From NCBI GenBank assembly GCA_964030785.1, contig OZ034978.1, positions 4,721,001 through 4,785,000 of the forward strand: a stretch of 64,000 bases of DNA, written 5' to 3'. A program made the translations under genes and the position numbers. The notes beneath the pieces are model-generated. The model was not told the origin of the DNA. It worked only from the letters and a program-made list of their open reading frames with translations, and made no database searches. This document shows, one piece after another, positions 21,575 through 32,671 of the stretch. How positions within the stretch are numbered: the stretch's first letter is position 1; every line of letters begins with the position of its first letter. This DNA comes from Siderastrea siderea (Eukaryota; Cnidaria; Anthozoa; Scleractinia; Rhizangiidae).

Positions 21575-23293
21575 TTAATTCCCAGAACTTTCCTCTTCAG
21601 TTTCCTGTGAATCATGCTCAGCTTCATTGTCCCGTCGACTGTCCAATCCATGTGTTATGGCATTTGCGGAAGCCCTCAGGTTTTCCTTCTGGGCTAAACA
21701 AACCACATTTCTGTGGATTGGGAGGCCTGCTGTAATTCCAGCACCTAAAAAAGAAATTTCAGTTATTAATCTCAGCAAAATAGTGGAACTCTCTTCAAGA
21801 CTGTATGTATGTATGTATGTATGTATGTAATCGGAGACATGAGACTACACCTCATCTGGTTTCTTCACCACTAAGGCTTTTGCAGAACACTTTCATTGTC
21901 GAAAATGGCAGTTGATACTCAGTAACTGAACTGCACTTTTTGAGTAACTTTGAAGCGATAAATTTAATTCCTTCCAGACAGGGTCACGTTGTACGAATCC
22001 CAAATAGAAGGAGGAGAAGGAGATCCCAAATAGTCAGACGAAAAATGACCTTTTCGCCAGATAACAGAAAACTCGCCAATTTCTAGTTTAGTTATATGAT
22101 TCGAATATTACTTACCATTAGCCTTGGAAACGTCCAAAACCCACTGCCCCGGAAAACTAAAACGGTCAATGATTTTCTCCAGGAGGAGTCCAAGGTCTTC
22201 GCTAGGGAATACGTTGGAGCCGTTATTTCCTCTTAAGTTGTAGGCATCATTAGCAATTTGGCTGTTGCTTGACCAATGGCCGATGAGCATCGGCGTGATG
22301 CTGTTTACTAGGAGGTGGCCTGTGAAAAGAATCACGCCTTCCGGGTAAGAATCATTTCTACATTTTGATACTTAATTTTTCTATGTAAAGCGACCCTGAA
22401 CGGTCAATTCAAGGTACTATAGAAAACTTGAAGACACGACGATTAATTTTTTTTCCGTGAATTTGAAAACCCCCCTGTATTTAATACATCCATGATACTT
22501 CATTTGCAAAAGCCAAAAAAAAGGCATTCACAGTAATTCAAAAGAGCACGGATATTCTTTTTAAGTTACATCTTCAAAGAGTGCCGTCTTCAAGGCATCA
22601 AGCACTTATAAAAAATAACAGTCATAGAATCCCCCTGTATGCCTATGCAATGCAGGTTACAATTGTACAAAGCTAAAAACAACCTTTTATGAATGAGGTA
22701 TATTCGTTGTTTATTCAAAACGGATACTTCACCTTTTAGACGGGGCCTTAGTCAACTTGAAGTTAAAAACAACTCTCACCTTGGGGCTTTTCTTCTTTGG
22801 TGTTGTACCAATAAGCCCTCTGTACGTGTGTTAGCTTTTCAGCCATTGCGGCTTCCATCAAAGACAAATTGTTGCTGCTACAAATGACAGCAACGCTGTA
22901 TCTTGGCATGTTATCCACGTTGCTTGTGTGGATCGCCATTAGAATTTTTTTGCACTCTTGCTTCGTAGAGTCCTTAAAACAAAATACAATAGGAAACTTT
23001 AACAACAGTCTCTCATTTTTACTGGGAAATTAATTAATTAACTTCTAAATGATATACTTTTTGAAGGTCTTTTTGCTAGCGTCCGGCTTCCTCGCGGAAA
23101 ATCGTCCACAACAGCACAATATAGATAATGTACTGAATGAATTTGCGGGTTCACTTGTCACTGTTGGTCTTAAAGGTGGGAAAATGCGACTTTTCAGTAT
23201 TAATCACTATTCCTTTCCAACCTCGACGAGAAGTTCCCAGGTTGGCTTAGGTAGTAAAGCAGCCTGTAGAGTGGGTTCCAAGTTACTGGCATC
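21575..23293 (-). CDS. Methyltransferase-like protein, four 3' exons
   Basis: Exons 23293-23224, 22972-22780, 22337-22116 and 21744-21575 join in frame with GT..AG introns. The first boundary is the least sure. The C-terminal part reads LLLEKIIDRFSFPGQWVLD, then VSKANGGAGITAGLP and HRNVVCLAQ. This order resembles the C-terminal SAM-binding turn of DNA (adenine/cytosine-N4)-type methyltransferases, where a D-x-F-x-G-x-G loop precedes a hydrophobic strand ending in an acidic residue. Here the loop is altered (DVSKANGG) and the acidic residue is absent, so catalysis is doubtful. Segments before it (MPRYSVAVICSS, VQRAYWYNT) are unfamiliar. Upstream exons were not found. It could be a domesticated or decaying passenger gene. 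The family call is tentative. Confidence 0.45.
21803..21829. repeat. (ATGT)n microsatellite
   Basis: Six to seven perfect TATG/ATGT units. Confidence 0.95.
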
Positions 23294-24263
23294 CTGGAAT
23301 GGAAACAAATATTTGGGAAGATTTAAGCATTGACTATTTAATTGTCGACAAGGAGTTGCAATTTTGATTTCCTTTCAGTAGTTTTAAATACATGTATTAC
23401 AGTTACGCCGCACAATTTTTTTAAGGCGGCGGGTGACAAGCTGCTCATGAATAAATTTATAAGGCAAAATTTTGGTGGAGGTCTTACGTTGAAAAACTTT
23501 ATATCTTGAACGTTTGGGAGCCGATTCCGTTGAAACTTAACAGAGAGCGTGGGGAATGGTGGAAGTGCAACAAGGTTGTTTTTGGTTTGAGAGATTGCGC
23601 TTTTTGCGATGCTATGAGCTCCCAAAGTTAACATTTTGTAAAACGCGACTCCATGTCCAAGTTTTTTCCTCGTGGAGAAGATGACACTTCTTGATTCTAC
23701 CACAAATTGGTCAGTTAAAACCTCTGTTGTGTCTCAACAGAAGCCGATTATAGAATTTTGAATTCCTTTGAAAGTTGTAAGCGTTTAAATGAGTAAAATC
23801 GTCATTGTTTAAGTGTGAAGCCTTCAATATTTTGTTAATAAACCTGTTTGAAAAAATCGCTTCTGTTGTGACAATCTACCATACACCTAGTTTATCTGCC
23901 TGTCAGTGTCAATTCACAAAATTCTATATCCACGCTGTATTCTTGGACACCAAATTGGTGGTTTTAGGGCTGTGTGTGTGTGTCACGCAAAGGGATCATT
24001 AAACAACAACACACCAAAATTGGAGTCTGTGAATGAACACCCAGCGTATGACCAGCCAAATGAACACCTTGCGCAAGTACTGCTAAGGAGGTTTAATTGA
24101 CATTTTGTAACATTTTACAGTTTTCATGAATTTTGACACGAGGTACTGCTGGGAGAGACAGGGTTCACTCTTTTACGATAAATGAGGGAGGAGACCACTC
24201 ATTGCTGCCCTACAACTGTAAAATATCACTGTTATTTACCAGCTATTTATCGCTGTTATTTAC
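23294..24263. other. No supported gene
   Basis: Contains only short frames without recognisable motifs. It may include further exons or introns of either minus-strand neighbour. Confidence 0.35.
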
Positions 24264-24455
24264 CTGTCAAGACTACTTCCATCACCATACATTCTGTGGC
24301 ATGCCGCCAAATGTAATGCGGTCATTCCACCAGGGCCTCTGGCGTTAACATATTTGGCCGTAGCTTCCCTCTCTCTGTTGCCTTGCTGAGGAGGGGCCAG
24401 AGCCAGTGTGCAGTTTCTAATGGTTACGTCTGTCTCCTGGTGGTGCAGGGAGGTC
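24264..24455 (-). pseudogene. Notch/ankyrin-like gene, 3' part of exon 1 (split by transposon)
   Basis: Read on the minus strand this continues the frame that starts at 30561 once the 24456-30340 transposon and one 6-bp target duplicate are removed. It encodes VTIRNCTLALAPP and then YVNARGPGGMTALHLAACH, ending at a donor CAG|GTAAAT near 24264. The second segment looks like the entry into ankyrin repeats, and its DVNVRGPDG-like turn is typical of the Notch intracellular region. No signal peptide, EGF or transmembrane part is seen, and no later ankyrin exon was found, so it may be a partial gene copy. Notch identity is inference; the ankyrin-like match is stronger. Confidence 0.5.
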
Positions 24456-24885
24456 TATGGTGGCCTGGAACTGCCATAGGGATTTTCCTATAGTTTTTGC
24501 TTTTTTGTTTTAAAGTTATCGTTTTATTTATTGCATTTAATTTATTTCATTCTATTTATTTTATTTTTCTTCTTTTTTTGTTTTTAATAGTTTTTTTTAT
24601 TTTTAATAGTTTTTTTTATTATTTTAACGTATTTATTTTTATTGGATCTATTTTTATTTTCATTCATTTTCATTTTATTTTCGAAATTATTTTTAATTAA
24701 AATGGAATGAAATTAAATAGAAATGTTATGTGTAGAACAAATTGAACTCAACTGAAATGAAATGAAAACAAGGCAATTGAAATTAAATCAAAATAAAATA
24801 AAATGAAATGAAAATCACAGTGGCCTAAAACTGCCATAGACCAAGATGCCTTGGGGACGGCGTCTTCATCAAAGATGGTGGCGGC
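24456..24885 (+). repeat. Left TIR of the 5.9-kb element
   Basis: Pairs with 29925-30340. It is extremely A+T-rich in the middle (AAATAAAATAAAATGAAATG-type text). A subterminal repeat CTATGGCAGTT(C/T)TAGGCCAC occurs at both margins of each arm. It includes the transposase start codon. Confidence 0.85.
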
Positions 24886-26960
24886 AAGGATAAGAAACGA
24901 TTCTTGGAAAGAGGACTTACATTTGAGGGAGAAGCTTAAAGATTATGTGATAGAAGGTCTTCGCCGCGAGATATTGGATTTCATGTTGCGGGATTCCGAT
25001 TGCTATGCTTGGAGCATAAGAACTTTAGATAGGCGGCTTTGATATAAGATACACGGACACCGATGTGTCAGTTGATGAAGTCGAAGAAGCAGTAACGCGA
25101 GAGATGGATGGTCCAGGCAGACTGCTTGGCTACCGAGCCATGCAGAACAAGCTTAGGCAAGTTCATAATTTGAGAGTACCTCGGGACTTAGTACACACCG
25201 TGATGTTCAACGTAAATCCAGAAGCCTTGGAGGAAAGGGCTCCCTGTTTCAAGAAAAAGAAAAAGAAAGGGCATTTCACTTCTCGAGGAACAAATTGGGT
25301 CCATTCCTTAGATGGGCATGACAAGTTAATGGGGTACCAGAATAACACCTTTCCAATTGCAGTCTACGGCTGCATAGATACTTGTAGCAGGAAACTACTT
25401 TGGGTGAAGGTTTGGATGGCCAATAATGACCCTAATGTTATTGGTCGGTTTTACCTGGAGCACTTGTTCAACAGCAGAGTAATGGCTAGTATTATCAGGG
25501 TCGACAAAGGCACAGAAACAGGAGTAATGGCAACTATGCATGCCTATCTTCGTCAACAGCATGGAGATGACATGGATCCTATTGAAACTGTAGTCTATGG
25601 ACCATCCACATCAAACCAGGTAGGCATGTCAAATAAATGTAACCTTAAAATATTCTTACATTTTCAGTAGGCTACCAGTGACTGTGTGGTATATCCGTGT
25701 CTGCTTTCTGCTCTATGTAAATGTGTATTGCACTGCTGAAGCATAGATTTGATTCACGTAATTTACCAAGGTTTTACGGTTCTTTGAAATTGCAGATTGA
25801 AAGGTGGTGGAGAGAGTTGCATGAAAGATTAGAAAAGTTTTTTAAACAGCAGCTGAACTTCCTCAAAGACCAACATTATTATGATCCCCACAATACCACA
25901 CACAGGTAACACAATAAATATAGAAAAGGGAGACACAGAGGAAATAAAATGCAACCATTAAATAATCCAGAAGCCTACAAAATAATGTCCATCTCATTGA
26001 ATTCAGAGGTTAGGAAAACTAAGCTAAACTATATTGCAGTTGTGGTTCAATTTTATCCTTGCTTTAAATTTTATTTTCTCTTTTGATACTTCTTTTGATA
26101 CTTCAAAGCCATATATACAAAGCCAAGGAAAACAAAAATTAAACCAAGGTTTAAATTGAATTCTAACACATGGTCATCTATTCTAACCAAACATTTAGTA
26201 TTGCACTTCTCCTCTAACTTTTTTTTTCAGGCAATTACTGGCATACTTGATGGTTCCTATAATGCAGAAGGAAATTGACACTTTTGTTAATGTTGTGTGG
26301 AACACCCATCGCATTCGGGCACAGAAAGACACTTTCCTCCCATCTGGTATACCAAATCACATCTTCAGTTTTCCTGAGCAGTATGGTCTAGAGGAATGTG
26401 GTATGGTCCTACCTGTTTTAGACACAATGTTTACTTAGTTTTGAAATGGTGCAGTCAAAATTTTGGTGTGGGATAATTTACAACAGCCCTTGCAAACTAT
26501 TCAAGGAAATATAAAGGATGGGAGCATAGCAACCATGATTTACCTTTCTGGTTTATTTTAATTTTTTTCAATTTTTACAGATTTCTAGGTAAAGGCTGTC
26601 TTGGGAATCTTGGAAAATAGTTTTTGTAAAACACATACAGTCTGCAGAATTTGCTGTATTTGTTGCAAAGTAAAAAAAACTTGGATGTTGCACCCTATTC
26701 ATGTAATTTTTAGGTTTCAATAATTATCGGATAATGAATCTGGCCTAATGATGTCCTGATTTGTATTACCAGGATGGAATGTTACAGAAGAGCAACTTGA
26801 AGAGGTTGCCCAGCTGTCAGATGTACTCACTGGTCATGATGACTTTTTGTCACCTGATTTTCGAGCCAAATGTCAGCAGATAATTCCTGACCCTTTGGCA
26901 TTGGATGTCAATGACTGTGTTCATGCATTTCGTTATCTCAAGGACAACTTTCAACTTTGA
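24875..26960 (+). CDS. Integrase-type (IS3EU-like) transposase, four exons, one frameshift
   Basis: Exons: 24875-25619, 25796-25905, 26231-26400 and 26773-26960, with GT..AG borders and frame preserved at the joins. The rve-like core is intact: D in WVHSLDGHDKL, D in IRVDKGTET, and E in NQIERWW, which straddles the first splice junction. A lysine run (KKKKKK) lies before the core. Near 25040 the frame breaks between RTLDRRL and FDIRYTDTD, so a small deletion interrupts the N-terminus. The C-terminal exon reads WNVTEEQLEEVAQLS through YLKDNFQL. In the family it cuts the TIRs and joins them to target DNA. The same protein type, more complete at the N-terminus, occurs at 56041-60744. Confidence 0.75.
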
Positions 26961-27380
26961 TTGTTTTGCAACAACATTTTTAATATAATTAACTATACAA
27001 TCTTTCCAGCCCATGTTTTCAGGGTTCTTGGAACAAACATTAGGTTTCATGACAATTTATTGAAGAAGAACTAAAACTGTGTTAAAAATTACTGGATAAC
27101 TTGAAGCCTGCCCCTTATTGAAAACCTCCCAAAAGGCCTTACAATGTTTTACTTAACAACAAAAACTTGTGAAGCCTTAGCATATTTCAACAACAACTTG
27201 TGATTAATTGGTGAACACAAATATCCATTTCAGGCTAAACTGATTTTTTTCCTCCTTACCCTAACAATATCCATTGGAGACTAAGGGCATTCTGGTTTTA
27301 CCTGAGAATGGATGTTATCTACAACAGATCTACTGCAAGTACTGCCAAAAAATAACATGAAGCAGGGATAGCCATCACAA

Positions 27381-27517
27381 CAAGGCACCCAAGAGTGTGA
27401 CTACTTGTAATTTAGTCACATTTTTTCATGCAGGCATTAACCAATCAGAAAACGTGGACTGCATCTGCATGAAAGAATGTGTATAAATTAAAAGCAGTCA
27501 CACTTTTAGGTGCCTTG
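27381..27517. mobile_element. MITE of about 137 bp
   Basis: Inverted ends AAGGCACCCAAGAGTGTGACT and AGTCACACTTTTAGGTGCCTT enclose about 90 bp with no frame. It sits inside the 5.9-kb element, between the two genes. Confidence 0.7.
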
Positions 27518-28336
27518 CGGCAACGATATTGACATTCCTACTTTTTCCTAAAATGTTATCAGCATTAAAATATTTATTATTTTTCAATTTTTCTTTGGGA
27601 ATACAGCATTTCTCTGAATTTGAATCTCTAACATAACACAACAAATGCACCATATAATGCCTTACTTAGTATTTTGCTTAAAAGAAATTGGCATGGACAA
27701 CAGGAAACCATTTGGAGTGTTGGGAGATCAGTTAATTCTCACCCATCAATGAATCTGCTCAAGACAAATGGCAATATAGCTAAGTCATTCTGTGAGCTCT
27801 TAACCCTTCCACTATCAAGCTTGCAAATACACAAATTTAAAAATCAGAGATTCAGTTTGGAAAATAGAATAAAGAAAAACAGTAACAAATCAACATATGG
27901 CTCTGTAGCCCTCACATGCATGGCACATCATCCATAGTCAGATGAAAATGCTAAAATCCAACTTTGGTAGTGAAGGGTAAGCAGCCCTGTTGTGTTATTT
28001 TGACAATGATTTGAAAATAGAAAAATCAAATTCACTTGCTTCGTACATGTATAGTGGAAAGTGTATTCCACACTATTGTACATATATTTCCGCTTTCAGT
28101 GAAAGTCTGTTAAATATATTATATTTTGGTATTTTTTCCTTGCCAGATGGCAAACGATGGCAAGTTCGGTCTGATAAGAAATTATTGAATAAAACTTTAC
28201 ATTTGGGGACCAATTGCTTGAGGTTGACTGAATACTGTTTTTTTTAGCCAGTGCCAGTGCATGTTCGTCACTGCAGACTGGGCACAGAAGCCTAGAACTT
28301 TATGACTAAACATTCTCTTTAAAAACGAAACAAAAT

Positions 28337-28439
28337 CTTGGTATTGGAATGGAACTAGCTTGCAAAGGAGGCTAATGCGAGTAATCTTTTCAAATGCAAA
28401 TGACATGAAGCTGTTTTTAATGATATCACCCCCCCCATT

Positions 28440-28472
<33 letters not shown>

Positions 28473-28474
28473 CG
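28337..28474. mobile_element. Palindromic MITE-like element of about 138 bp
   Basis: Arms of about 38 nt: GGTATTGGAATGGAACTAGC ... GGAGGCTAATG, and its reverse complement CATTAGCCTCC ... GCTAGTTCCAGTCCAATACC. It lies just past the alpha-kinase 3' end. Confidence 0.7.
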
Positions 28475-28612
28475 AGAATACGAATATTGTCTATTCCTTT
28501 TATGAATTTTCCAATTTTTGTACATGAAAGTGTTAAAATCTACTGCATGCATGTACCCATTGCAAGAACACTAAGGTTCCCTGCACAAAAGAGAAAGACA
28601 TACCATTTCTCT

Positions 28613-29936
28613 TTATGGATTTTTAGATTCTTCCTTGAGCTTCCTTAAACCAAGTAAGTGGCAAAATCTATTGCATGCATGTGCCTTAACAAAAGAAGTT
28701 ATTGCAAGAACATTGAGGTTCCCTGCACAAAACAAAAATTCTTTGTCACTATCAAACATTCGTGAAGTGGCAATTTCAGGGTCATATAACATATGGCCAC
28801 TGCCCTGTATGCATATGTCAACTACTAGGAGTTGTGAGTTTGAAATGGGACAAGCACTCTGCCTTTTGCCCCATGACATCATCACTTGATACACAGACTT
28901 CCCCGGTATTGTTCATGTATTTCTGAAATTTCCCTTCCATAAACTCCTCCAGAGTAACACACTCACCCTCCAGTTTGGCAAGGTAAATGTCTTTGTACTT
29001 AAATACTTCCCCAAACTCCTTTGAAACATCAAGTTCCAGGATTTTCTTGCCAAGTTGCTCAGCAATGTTCTTTGCAAGGGCATGCATTTGAACCACTTTC
29101 TTTGTGTGTTCTTCTAATGTTATCTTGATGTCTTCGGTGATCTCTTTGGCAGCTTTTGGTAAATATTTCTTTACAACCCACAAAGAAGTGTTAAAGTTAG
29201 TGGAAGAACTTTTTGCCTTGAAGGCTTGCCTAAATCCTCCGCTTCCTAGCACATCTTTATCAATTATAAACTCTACCTTTTGGGGAAGAAGTGACCAGGC
29301 GATGTTCTCCAAATCAAATGAATAAACCTCCAGTACAGTAACTGATTCACTTGGCTTGGCAACCTTTCCAAGCTTCATCATATGCGAAATGGACAAACTC
29401 TTGGGAAATACATGTTTGGCGTTTGGCAATAACGCGCCTTGTGCCCAGCTTAGGTTAGGGCGGCTTGGTCGTGGGGGAGTCACAGGTTCACTGTTGCTCT
29501 GATGTCTAGATGAATGTTCGTAGTCACCCGGCCTGCTGTCTGATGATGTAGATGACTTGATAAATCTCACATGGATAACCTTTAAATCGGTGATGTGTTT
29601 CATTGAGTGACAGGATGGCCCCTGCTCACCGGCCAAAACATCACATGACAATCCTTTACGTTCCAATGAAGGTGAAAAGTGTTTTTCGCAAGCTGCTTTG
29701 ATCCCTTCAATGGAGAGTTCTTCCTCGTCGTACTGAACGAACTCATGTGGTCCCACTCGAGTATTCTTTTGAGCTTTCCCGGAAACTTCTGCGCTCAACC
29801 TCTGCACTACCAATTCTTGTCTCTCAAGAATGTTACCTTTTTCGTTTTTCTTACCGCCGCCATGTCCAGTTTTACGCCTCTTTGCTTTCATCTCGTTTTT
29901 GAACGTGCCCCAGGATTTCTTCCTTCTATCCGCCAT
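28613..29936 (-). pseudogene. Alpha-kinase (MHCK/EF2K-type) carried by the transposon, frameshifted
   Basis: Starts at ATG 29936 (MADRRKKSWGTF) inside the right TIR. A basic, disordered N-terminal 230 residues is followed by an alpha-kinase domain: VLGSGGFRQAFKA (nucleotide-binding loop), LWVVKKYLPKA (ATP-contacting lysine), and ECVTLEEFMEGKFQKYMNNT. The frame then shifts at about 28840. The other frame continues with SNSQLLVVD, QGSGHMLYDPEIA and FCAGNLNVLAITSF, and ends at 28613. A 6-bp insertion (ATATGC-like) sits inside the conserved D-I-Q-G-S-G site. Alpha-kinases phosphorylate serine/threonine in helices and are an animal and protist family; their presence in a DNA transposon is unusual. 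With the shift the enzyme would lose its C-terminal lobe and zinc-binding tail. Confidence 0.8.
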
Positions 29937-30340
29937 CTTTGATGAAGACGCCGCCCCCAAGGCATCTTGGTCTATGGCAGTTTTAGGCCACTGTGATATG
30001 ATTTTCATTTCATTTTATTTTATTTTGATTTAATTTCAATTGCCTTGTTTTCATTTCATTTCAGTTGAGTTCAATTTGTTCTACACATAACATTTCTATT
30101 TAATTTCATTCCATTTTAATTAAAAATAATTTCGAAAATAAAATGAAAATGAATGAAAATAAAAATAAATCCAATAAAAATAAATACGTTAAAATAATAA
30201 AAAAAACTATTAAAAACAAAAAAGAAGAAAAATAAAATAAATAGAATGAAATAAATTAAACGCAATAAATAAAACGATAACTTTAAAATAAAAAAGCAAA
30301 AACTATAGGAAAATCCCTATGGCAGTTCTAGGCCACCATA
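29925..30340 (-). repeat. Right TIR of the 5.9-kb element
   Basis: Reverse complement of 24456-24885 with a handful of differences. It contains the alpha-kinase start region. Confidence 0.85.
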
Positions 30341-30561
30341 GAGGTCCACTTGGACGAATCTTCTCTGTGTTTTTCGTCTTGTTTCACTCGTTTGCCTTCA
30401 CTGAGAATGTCTGGGAAATACGGTGATGATTGATACGGAGGGCAAGGAGATTCCGCTGGAGGCTCAAAGCTTTCAAAACTGTCGAAAGTCGGAACCGGTG
30501 TACTGTATCCCTGGTTGTCCAGTGCAAACCTTTTGCGCAAGACTTCGAGTTGATCAGCCAT
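30341..30561 (-). pseudogene. Notch/ankyrin-like gene, 5' part of exon 1 (split by transposon)
   Basis: ATG at 30561 opens MADQLEVLRKRFALDN, then a Pro/Ser-rich stretch (SPCPPYQSSPYFPD) and a basic patch (EGKRVKQDEKHRED). It runs without a stop into the GAGGTC duplication. The remainder of the exon is at 24455-24264. No secretion signal is present. The insertion breaks the coding sequence, so this allele should give no full product. Confidence 0.55.
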
Positions 30562-31440
30562 TACAACAATGTGTGCAACAAAAAGCCGGTTTCTTAATTT
30601 TCAGACTGGGCGTTGTTTTCCTTAGGATTATCATTATCAAGAACTGTTATTGAATTACGATTTGTTAATTGACAGGGATAGAGAAGGCTTATTTGTTATT
30701 TGTTTTTTGCGAGGCAGGCGGGGTGGAAAAGGCTTTTGTTTTGCGGTTCCGATCAAAGTCTCATACTTCTTCAATTATAACACGTGCACTCAGCTTATAA
30801 GGGTTTGTAAAGGGATCGGATAAAGCGTGATGAAGACCATCCAAAAACAGCAACTTATGAACGCTAATTAGCGGCGCTAAACCTTTTGTTTCGATTAGTC
30901 AGCTCGAAGTCGCACTTAGCGTGCGCTAACACACTCAAGAATACGCTAGAATTATGGCAGAAAAACACTACAAGCTCATTATCGGTATATAAATAAATGT
31001 GAAACCTATTAAGCAAAGGAAAAGAAGCTCTGATGTTCGCTTATTACTCAGGAATATGACTATCTCAATTAGTTTCATACTGTTGTTTTAAAATGCAACA
31101 GGGTCGGAGAAGGTGGCAGGAAATACCATAAGGCTAGCGTCAGTGTCTTTGGCACAAAAACGCCATAGCTTATTATAAAAAAGAGAAACTAAATGGGTAA
31201 ATATTTGGATACAAGAGCATCTCACTAAACTTATTATTGCGTCATTGCATTTTTCTTCTTAACAATACATAGACTTTCTATTATCACAGCTTCGTTCTTT
31301 GTTCCACTCTGTCATCTATTGTTTTCAACAAAAAAGACTGAGACTGTTTACATGAAAGTGTTTGACTGGAGTGCATTTAAAAGACTCAACGTGAAGTTGG
31401 CCACCCATCTCAACCTTAACTTTACAACCAAGCTCTTGGA
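30562..31440. other. Intergenic DNA with a segment repeated near 43.7 kb
   Basis: 30712-30790 (GGCGGGGTGGAAAAGGCTTT ... CAATTATAACACGTGCA) recurs at 43654-43832, where an extra 100 bp or so containing TCA repeats is inserted. 31345-31440 also resembles 42945-43110. No gene is seen. Confidence 0.6.
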
Positions 31441-32345
31441 TCGAGGCGAATTTCCCTTACCAAATCACAAACCGCAGGCTTTCGCTTATTCGCCGTCAGT
31501 CTAAAGAAAGTGATCCTCTCTTAAGACGAAACAGCCCTCGTACAAATCTCCAAGCTCTTGGGAAGCGGCGGGTTTGGCTCGGTTTGCGAGGGCAACTTTC
31601 GAGGGAAAAAAGTTGCTGTAAAGAGAATGAAAGCAATATCAAAAAACCCACGAGCTGTACTGCAGAGTTTTCAAGCAGAGACATCGATAGCGTTTTGTCA
31701 CCCTCACATCCTTCAAACTCTAGCCGCCTCTAGTCTTGACTGTCCTCTAACAGAAAGGATGATCATAATGGAGTTTGCTGGTTCAAGAGCATTGCAGAAT
31801 ATTCTGGACAATGAGAAAGAAATTATTCATGACGAAAGAAGGATAAAATTCGCCAGTCATATTACCATAGCACTGGACTTTGTTCACGGACACGGTTATG
31901 CCCATTTAGACCTTAAACTGGCCAATGTTTTGGTGGACTCCAGAGACATTTGCAAACTAGGAGATTTCGGTTGCAGTCAGATTGTGGATGATGGTGATGC
32001 TGGTAGCCCAACCTATTCCTATCTGGAAGGTACATTTGTGTATAGGGCACCTGAACTTCTTAAAGGAGAGGCACCGTCCCCAAAAGCGGACATTTATTCA
32101 CTAGGAATATTGTCTATGGCAGTTGTTGACTCAAGAACAGCCATACAGCTCGAATAATATGTAGGCTGTTGTGTTTGGCGTCATTGCGTACAGTTTACGA
32201 CCATGTGTGCCAAGTGTCGATAAGACTTCATGCAATTATCTGCAATTAGTCGAGTCACTTTGGCAGTCAAGTCCACGTTTGAGGCCTACAGCCATTGAGA
32301 CTTTAGAAGTTTTGCGATCCTTGCACAGAAGTTATTACAGTAATT
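31441..32345 (+). pseudogene. mos-like: mos-type serine/threonine kinase pseudogene
   Basis: The kinase frame carries LGSGGFGSVCEG (P-loop), VAVKRMKA (ATP lysine), HGYAHLDLKLANVLV (catalytic loop), KLGDFGCSQ (the DFG segment) and YRAPELLKGEAPSPKADIYS. The HLDLK loop and GGFGSV/APELLKGE text are characteristic of Mos, the germline kinase that activates MAPK and arrests meiosis in animal eggs. Three defects are visible. A TAA lies in frame at about 31522, just upstream of the P-loop. A 4-bp insertion near 32113 follows YSLGI and shifts the frame to a stop at 32155. In the restored frame a TAG lies near 32160. The C-lobe (VFGVIAYSLRP ... RLRPTAIETLEVLR) remains readable to about 32340. Cnidarians often have several mos genes, so this is probably a dead paralogue. 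Confidence 0.8.
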
Positions 32346-32671
32346 AAGGACAATTGCTAAACTTACTAATTATTATCGAGTCATTTGTATAAAAAGAGGA
32401 TTGATCACTATATGTAACTTAGATGACAACACAGCTTGAGTTTTTGAGCACGTAAGTTTTGATAAGACAGGAAATGTATGGAAATACCAGTGTCCACTGT
32501 TTTAATTTTGTTATAATAAAACGATTAAGATGTTTGTTTTCTTTACGGTACCACAGTAGTGTAAGACTCAGTTAATTATTCTGAAAGAGTGGATCTGATA
32601 CATGCAACAGAAAAACTCACATCAGACGAGATTTATTCTATCGTGCTTAAATATACGCAATAAGTAGTTTG
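32346..32671. other. Short intergenic stretch
   Basis: A+T-rich DNA between the mos pseudogene and the BEL/Pao 3' LTR. Its last bases (GTTTG) may be the left target duplicate of the retrotransposon (GTTGG on the right, one mismatch). Confidence 0.4.

Larger units (their letters stand above)
24456..30340 (+). mobile_element. 5.9-kb TIR transposon: integrase-type transposase plus convergent alpha-kinase
   Basis: The ends are inverted repeats of about 420 bp beginning TATGGTGGCCT(A/G)GAAC. They are flanked by a perfect 6-bp direct duplication GAGGTC (24450-24455 and 30341-30346). The plus strand carries a four-exon integrase-type transposase and the minus strand a convergent alpha-kinase gene. 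Both ATGs lie inside or at the inner edge of the TIRs, so the two N-termini share sequence. The 6-bp duplication and the DDE core agree with my recollection of the IS3EU group of eukaryotic transposons, but that name is not verified. Both genes show frame damage, so the copy is probably not autonomous. Confidence 0.85.

Noticed and set aside
24497..24700. Phe/Ile-rich hydrophobic frame resembling a membrane protein
   Set aside because: It is the A+T-rich TIR and recurs inverted at 30.0-30.3 kb.
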